A stretch of 64,000 nt of DNA from an uncultured Prevotella sp. (lineage in GTDB: Bacteria > Bacteroidota > Bacteroidia > Bacteroidales > Bacteroidaceae), in the NCBI GenBank assembly GCA_944320195.1, contig CALUGP010000005.1:58548-122547 (forward strand), written 5' to 3'. The translations under genes and the position numbers were made by a program. Under the pieces are notes generated by a model. That model was given only the letters and a program-made list of their open reading frames with translations. It did not search any database and was not told where the DNA came from. Each line of letters begins with the position of its first letter. Within the stretch, counting starts at the first letter, position 1. Below are positions 61,591 to 64,000 of the stretch, in pieces.

Positions 61591-62190
61591 TTATTGCGCC
61601 TTGGCCTTTTCTTTCAGGTATTCGGCCAGCCTGGCCACGGCCCTGGCGCGGTGGGATATCCTGTTTTTCACTTCGCCGCCCATTTCGGCGAAAGTCTCCG
61701 TGTAGCCTTCGGGGCGGAATATGGGGTCGTATCCGAATCCTTCCGCGCCGTGCCGGCATGTGGTTATCTCGCCGTCCACTTTGCCTTCGAAAGTCACTGG
61801 CTGCGAGGCGTTTTCCAATATGAGGCAGATTACGGTGCGGAAGGCGGCCTTCCGGTCGGTGAAAGGCCGCATTTCGCAGAGCAGTTTGGCCATGTTGGCC
61901 TCGCTGTCGTGTCCGGCGCCTCCGGCGTAGCGTGCCGAGTAGACTCCGGGCGCGCCGCCGAGCGCGTCCACTTCGAGTCCGGTGTCGTCGGCGAAGCAGC
62001 TCATGTGGTACTTGTCGTAGATGTACTTGGCTTTCTGCAAGGCGTTGCCTTCCAGTGTGTCGGCCGTCTCGGGTATGTCGTCGTGGCAGCCTATGTCGCC
62101 GAGCGAGAGTATCTCTATGCCCGTGCCTGAGAGTATCTGGCGTATCTCCTCAAGCTTGTGGGCGTTGTTGGTGGCGAAAACTATCTTCAT
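61591..62190 (-). CDS. rdgB: Non-canonical purine NTP pyrophosphatase (RdgB/HAM1)
   Basis: Hydrolyses dITP, XTP and ITP to monophosphates, preventing misincorporation. 199 aa, normal length. [19 protein letters not shown] (SxNxxK-type start), [25 protein letters not shown] and [22 protein letters not shown] are the three family signatures. 38 nt upstream of porZ, downstream of yitT across a GGGCCTATTAGG and ATTCATT repeat spacer. Confidence 0.96.
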   Translation of the reverse strand: MKIVFATNNAHKLEEIRQILSGTGIEILSLGDIGCHDDIPETADTLEGNALQKAKYIYDKYHMSCFADDTGLEVDALGGAPGVYSARYAGGAGHDSEANMAKLLCEMRPFTDRKAAFRTVICLILENASQPVTFEGKVDGEITTCRHGAEGFGYDPIFRPEGYTETFAEMGGEVKNRISHRARAVARLAEYLKEKAKAQ

Positions 62191-62204
62191 GTCTTTTTTA
62201 TATT

Positions 62205-62365
62205 ATTGGGCCTGTTAGGCTTATTAGGCCCAATAGGCCCAATGAGCCCAATGGGTCTGATACGCCGCAAGGGTATTGATTATTCATTTTTCATTTTTCA
62301 TTCTTCATTCTTCATTCTTCATTTTTCATTCTTCATTTTTCATTCTTCATTTTTCATTCTTCATT
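62205..62365. repeat. GGGCCTGTTAGGC tract and CATTCTTCATTTTTCATT tract
   Basis: GGGCCTGTTAGGCTTATTAGG units (62207-62250), then about 80 bp of TTCATTCTTCATTTTTCATT units reaching into the 3' end of yitT, whose last residues KKMKNEK are encoded by it. Nothing else in the spacer. Confidence 0.65.
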
Positions 62366-63279
62366 TTTTTCGGCACTTTCACCTTTATCTGGTCGAAGCC
62401 CTCGCCGTAGACGCCGATGACCGAGCTTTGGCTGACGAAGGCGTTGGGGTCTATCGACTTGATGAGCCTGAATATCGTGAGGCTCTCGCGCCGCTTGGCC
62501 AGGAGGCAGACCACCTTTGTGGGCTTGCCGCTGTACCATCCGTGGCCGTCAAGTATGGTGAGGCTGTGGTCGGTGGTCTTGGCGATGGCGTTGGCTATCT
62601 CCTGGTATTTCTTCGAGAAGATGAAGAACTGCACCGACTGGCGCTGCAGGTTCATCACATAGTCGAGCATGGAGCACTCGATGAACATCGTGCAGAAGCC
62701 GAACACCACCTTCTGGAAGCGTATCTCCACGGGGCCGAAGGTGTCGATGAAGAGACAGCTGCCCACTATGCACACGTCTATGGCCAGGATGACACGGCCC
62801 AGCGATATGTTGCGGTACTTGTTCACGGCGGCGGCTATGATGTCGGTGCCGCCCGTGGAGCCGTTGTTGAGGAAGACTATGGCCAGGGCCGTGCCAGTCA
62901 TCATACAGCCTATGACGAGCGACATGAAGTCGTTGCCCTCGCCGAGGAGCTTGTAGAACGTGCCGTCGGGCTGCACTACCACGTCTTGCGCCACCTCCAA
63001 CAGGAACGTGAGCATGAACGTGGCGTAGATGGTCTTCGTCAGGAAGCGCCATCCCAGTATCTTCAGCGCGGCCACGATGAGCACGGCGTTGATGATGAAG
63101 AACGTGTACTGCACGGGAAACTCGGTGGCGTAGAACACCACAGCGCCGATGCCGGCGATGCCGCCCGTCACAATCTCGTAGGGCAGAAGAAACACGGTAA
63201 AGGCAAACGTGTACAGCATCAGGCCGAGGGTTATGTTCACATAATCCTTCACCTCGTTCATTATCGCTTGTTTATTCAT
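62347..63279 (-). CDS. YitT family membrane protein (DUF161 + DUF2179)
   Basis: 310 aa inner-membrane protein of unknown transport function. Five or six helices in the first 200 residues (ITLGLMLYTFAFTVFLLPYE, YTFFIINAVLIVAALKILGW, FMSLVIGCMMTGTALAIVFL with NGSTGGTDIIAAAVN, GRVILAIDVCIVGSCLFIDT), then the soluble DUF2179 domain (TDHSLTILDGHGWYSGKPTK, VVCLLAKRRESLTIFRLIKS, DPNAFVSQSSVIGVYGEGFD). Between leuS and rdgB. Confidence 0.93.
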   Translation of the reverse strand: MNKQAIMNEVKDYVNITLGLMLYTFAFTVFLLPYEIVTGGIAGIGAVVFYATEFPVQYTFFIINAVLIVAALKILGWRFLTKTIYATFMLTFLLEVAQDVVVQPDGTFYKLLGEGNDFMSLVIGCMMTGTALAIVFLNNGSTGGTDIIAAAVNKYRNISLGRVILAIDVCIVGSCLFIDTFGPVEIRFQKVVFGFCTMFIECSMLDYVMNLQRQSVQFFIFSKKYQEIANAIAKTTDHSLTILDGHGWYSGKPTKVVCLLAKRRESLTIFRLIKSIDPNAFVSQSSVIGVYGEGFDQIKVKVPKKMKNEK

Positions 63280-63411
63280 AGTATTTAGGTTATAAGGTTG
63301 TGCGGTTATGGAATTATGGAGCTTTGAGGTTGTTGGGTGTTGGGTGGGATGTTTTTGTTTTCTGTACGAACCTGACCCCTTACAACCTCAAAACCCCATA
63401 ATCCAATAACC
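63280..63411. repeat. Inverted repeat between leuS and yitT
   Basis: TTATAAGGTTGTGCGGTTAT...GGAGCTTTGAGGTTGT is mirrored by ACAACCTCAAAACCCCATAA...CAATAACCTTAT, a long imperfect hairpin just after the leuS stop on the minus strand. Confidence 0.5.
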
Positions 63412-64000
63412 TTATTTGATAACAATATTGACAATCTTCTTGGGCACGATGATCACCTTCACCACGCTCTTCTCGCCGATGTACTTGGCCGAGCGTTCGT
63501 CGGCCATCACCGCGTCTTCAACCGTCTTGTTGTCGGCGTCGGCGGCGAACTGCATCTGGAAGCGCGCCTTGCCGTTGAACGAGACGGTCATCTGCACGGT
63601 CGATTCTACGAGGTACTTCTCGTCGAACTCCGGCCACGGCGCGTCGCACACAGTGCCCTGGTTGCCCAGCAAGTGCCACAGCTCTTCGGCGATGTGCGGC
63701 GCGAAGGGGGCTATGAGCCTTACGAGCGTGAGCAGCACCTCGCGGTTGCGGCACTTCATCTGGGCCATCTCGCCCACGCATATCATGAAGGCGGCCACCG
63801 ACGTGTTGTAGCTGAAGGCCTCGATGTCCTGTGTCACCTTCTTGATGAGCTTGTGCAGGCTCTTCATCTCGTCGGCCGTGGCCTCTCCGTCAGTCAGCTC
63901 TTTCATGCCGTCCTTGTCGGTGAAGAGCGCCCAGAACTTCTTGAGGAACCTGTGGCAGCCGTCTATGCCGTTGGTGTCCCACGGCTTGCTCTGCTCCACG
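63412..64000 (-). CDS. leuS: Leucyl-tRNA synthetase, C-terminal part (5' end beyond window)
   Basis: Only the last about 196 residues are in the window, and the frame is open to the edge. It shows the end of the class I catalytic core and the anticodon-binding helical bundle (DGCHRFLKKFWALF, KVTQDIEAFSYNTSVAAFMI, LIAPFAPHIAEELWHLLG), then the LeuS C-terminal domain (PWPEFDEKYLVE, GKARFQMQFAADADNKTVED, VKVIIVPKKIVNIVIK). Essential cytoplasmic enzyme; start of the leuS-yitT-rdgB-porZ run. Confidence 0.95.
   Translation of the reverse strand, partial: VEQSKPWDTNGIDGCHRFLKKFWALFTDKDGMKELTDGEATADEMKSLHKLIKKVTQDIEAFSYNTSVAAFMICVGEMAQMKCRNREVLLTLVRLIAPFAPHIAEELWHLLGNQGTVCDAPWPEFDEKYLVESTVQMTVSFNGKARFQMQFAADADNKTVEDAVMADERSAKYIGEKSVVKVIIVPKKIVNIVIK

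Noticed and set aside
61553-61759. N-terminal extension of the PorZ-like protein
   Set aside because: Overlaps the end of rdgB in another frame and is Arg/Pro-rich; the signal peptide begins at 61552.
1-64000. tRNA or rRNA genes
   Set aside because: Reading the gene-free spacers on both strands by eye, I found no T-loop-like GTTCGA motif within a cloverleaf-sized unit and no rRNA-like stretch.

Overview
The window looks like chromosomal DNA of a moderately GC-rich Bacteroidales bacterium, most likely Prevotellaceae-like. The evidence is a SusC/RagA TonB-dependent transporter, a hybrid two-component sensor of the polysaccharide-utilization type, a PorZ-like type IX secretion component, LL-diaminopimelate aminotransferase, type III glutamine synthetase, and repeated Bacteroidetes-type promoters (TTTG, 19-21 bp, TAnnTTTG). 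I saw no rRNA, tRNA, CRISPR array, transposase or phage gene.

Region 1 (1-16.2 kb, all minus strand) is a carbohydrate-utilization locus: a SusC transporter cut by the window edge, an HTCS regulator, a GH2 glycosidase, a small secreted protein, a GH98 enzyme and a GH115 alpha-glucuronidase. GH98 with GH115 suggests a decorated glucurono(arabino)xylan as substrate. Region 2 (17-24.3 kb, minus strand) holds housekeeping and accessory genes: LMW phosphatase, two hexapeptide acetyltransferases, RNase H, ArgS, an unusual lipoprotein fusing a flavin-reductase domain to an ABM domain, and an AlkD-like glycosylase. Region 3 (24.3-30.1 kb, minus) is a complete tripartite RND efflux operon. Region 4 (30.2-34.8 kb, plus) has a HAD phosphatase, DapL and GlnN.

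Region 5 (34.9-48.2 kb, plus) is the most unusual part. It is a five-gene operon with its own promoter and terminator, in which every product has a signal peptide: a secreted protein of unknown function, two very large paralogous helical/TPR-CHAT proteases (1451 and 1440 aa), a small beta-sandwich protein and a third CHAT protease (840 aa). The CHAT His/Cys pairs are intact. The active-site region of the first two is almost identical at DNA level, which points to recent duplication or gene conversion. No described system known to me matches this layout.

Region 6 (48.4-52.3 kb) has an outer-membrane barrel protein, a SpoU methyltransferase, SufE and a U32 protease-family RNA-modification protein (minus), then a 655-bp spacer with DnaA-box-like repeats beside an AT-rich stretch, a candidate replication origin. 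Region 7 (52.3-59.5 kb) has NadA, a GH43 enzyme and four glycosyltransferases; two of these diverge from a spacer whose ends are a 76-bp perfect inverted repeat carrying identical promoters. Region 8 (59.5-64 kb, minus) reads leuS (cut by the window edge), yitT, rdgB, porZ.

Spacers are rich in repeats. There are two families of non-autonomous, MITE-like elements with terminal inverted repeats and 8-9 bp target-site duplications, a family of AAAGGCCG hairpins, ACCCACCCC/CTCCC hairpins, GGGCCTATTAGGCC-type repeats, and long AT-rich low-complexity inverted repeats at operon ends, some of which encode the C-termini of neighbouring proteins.
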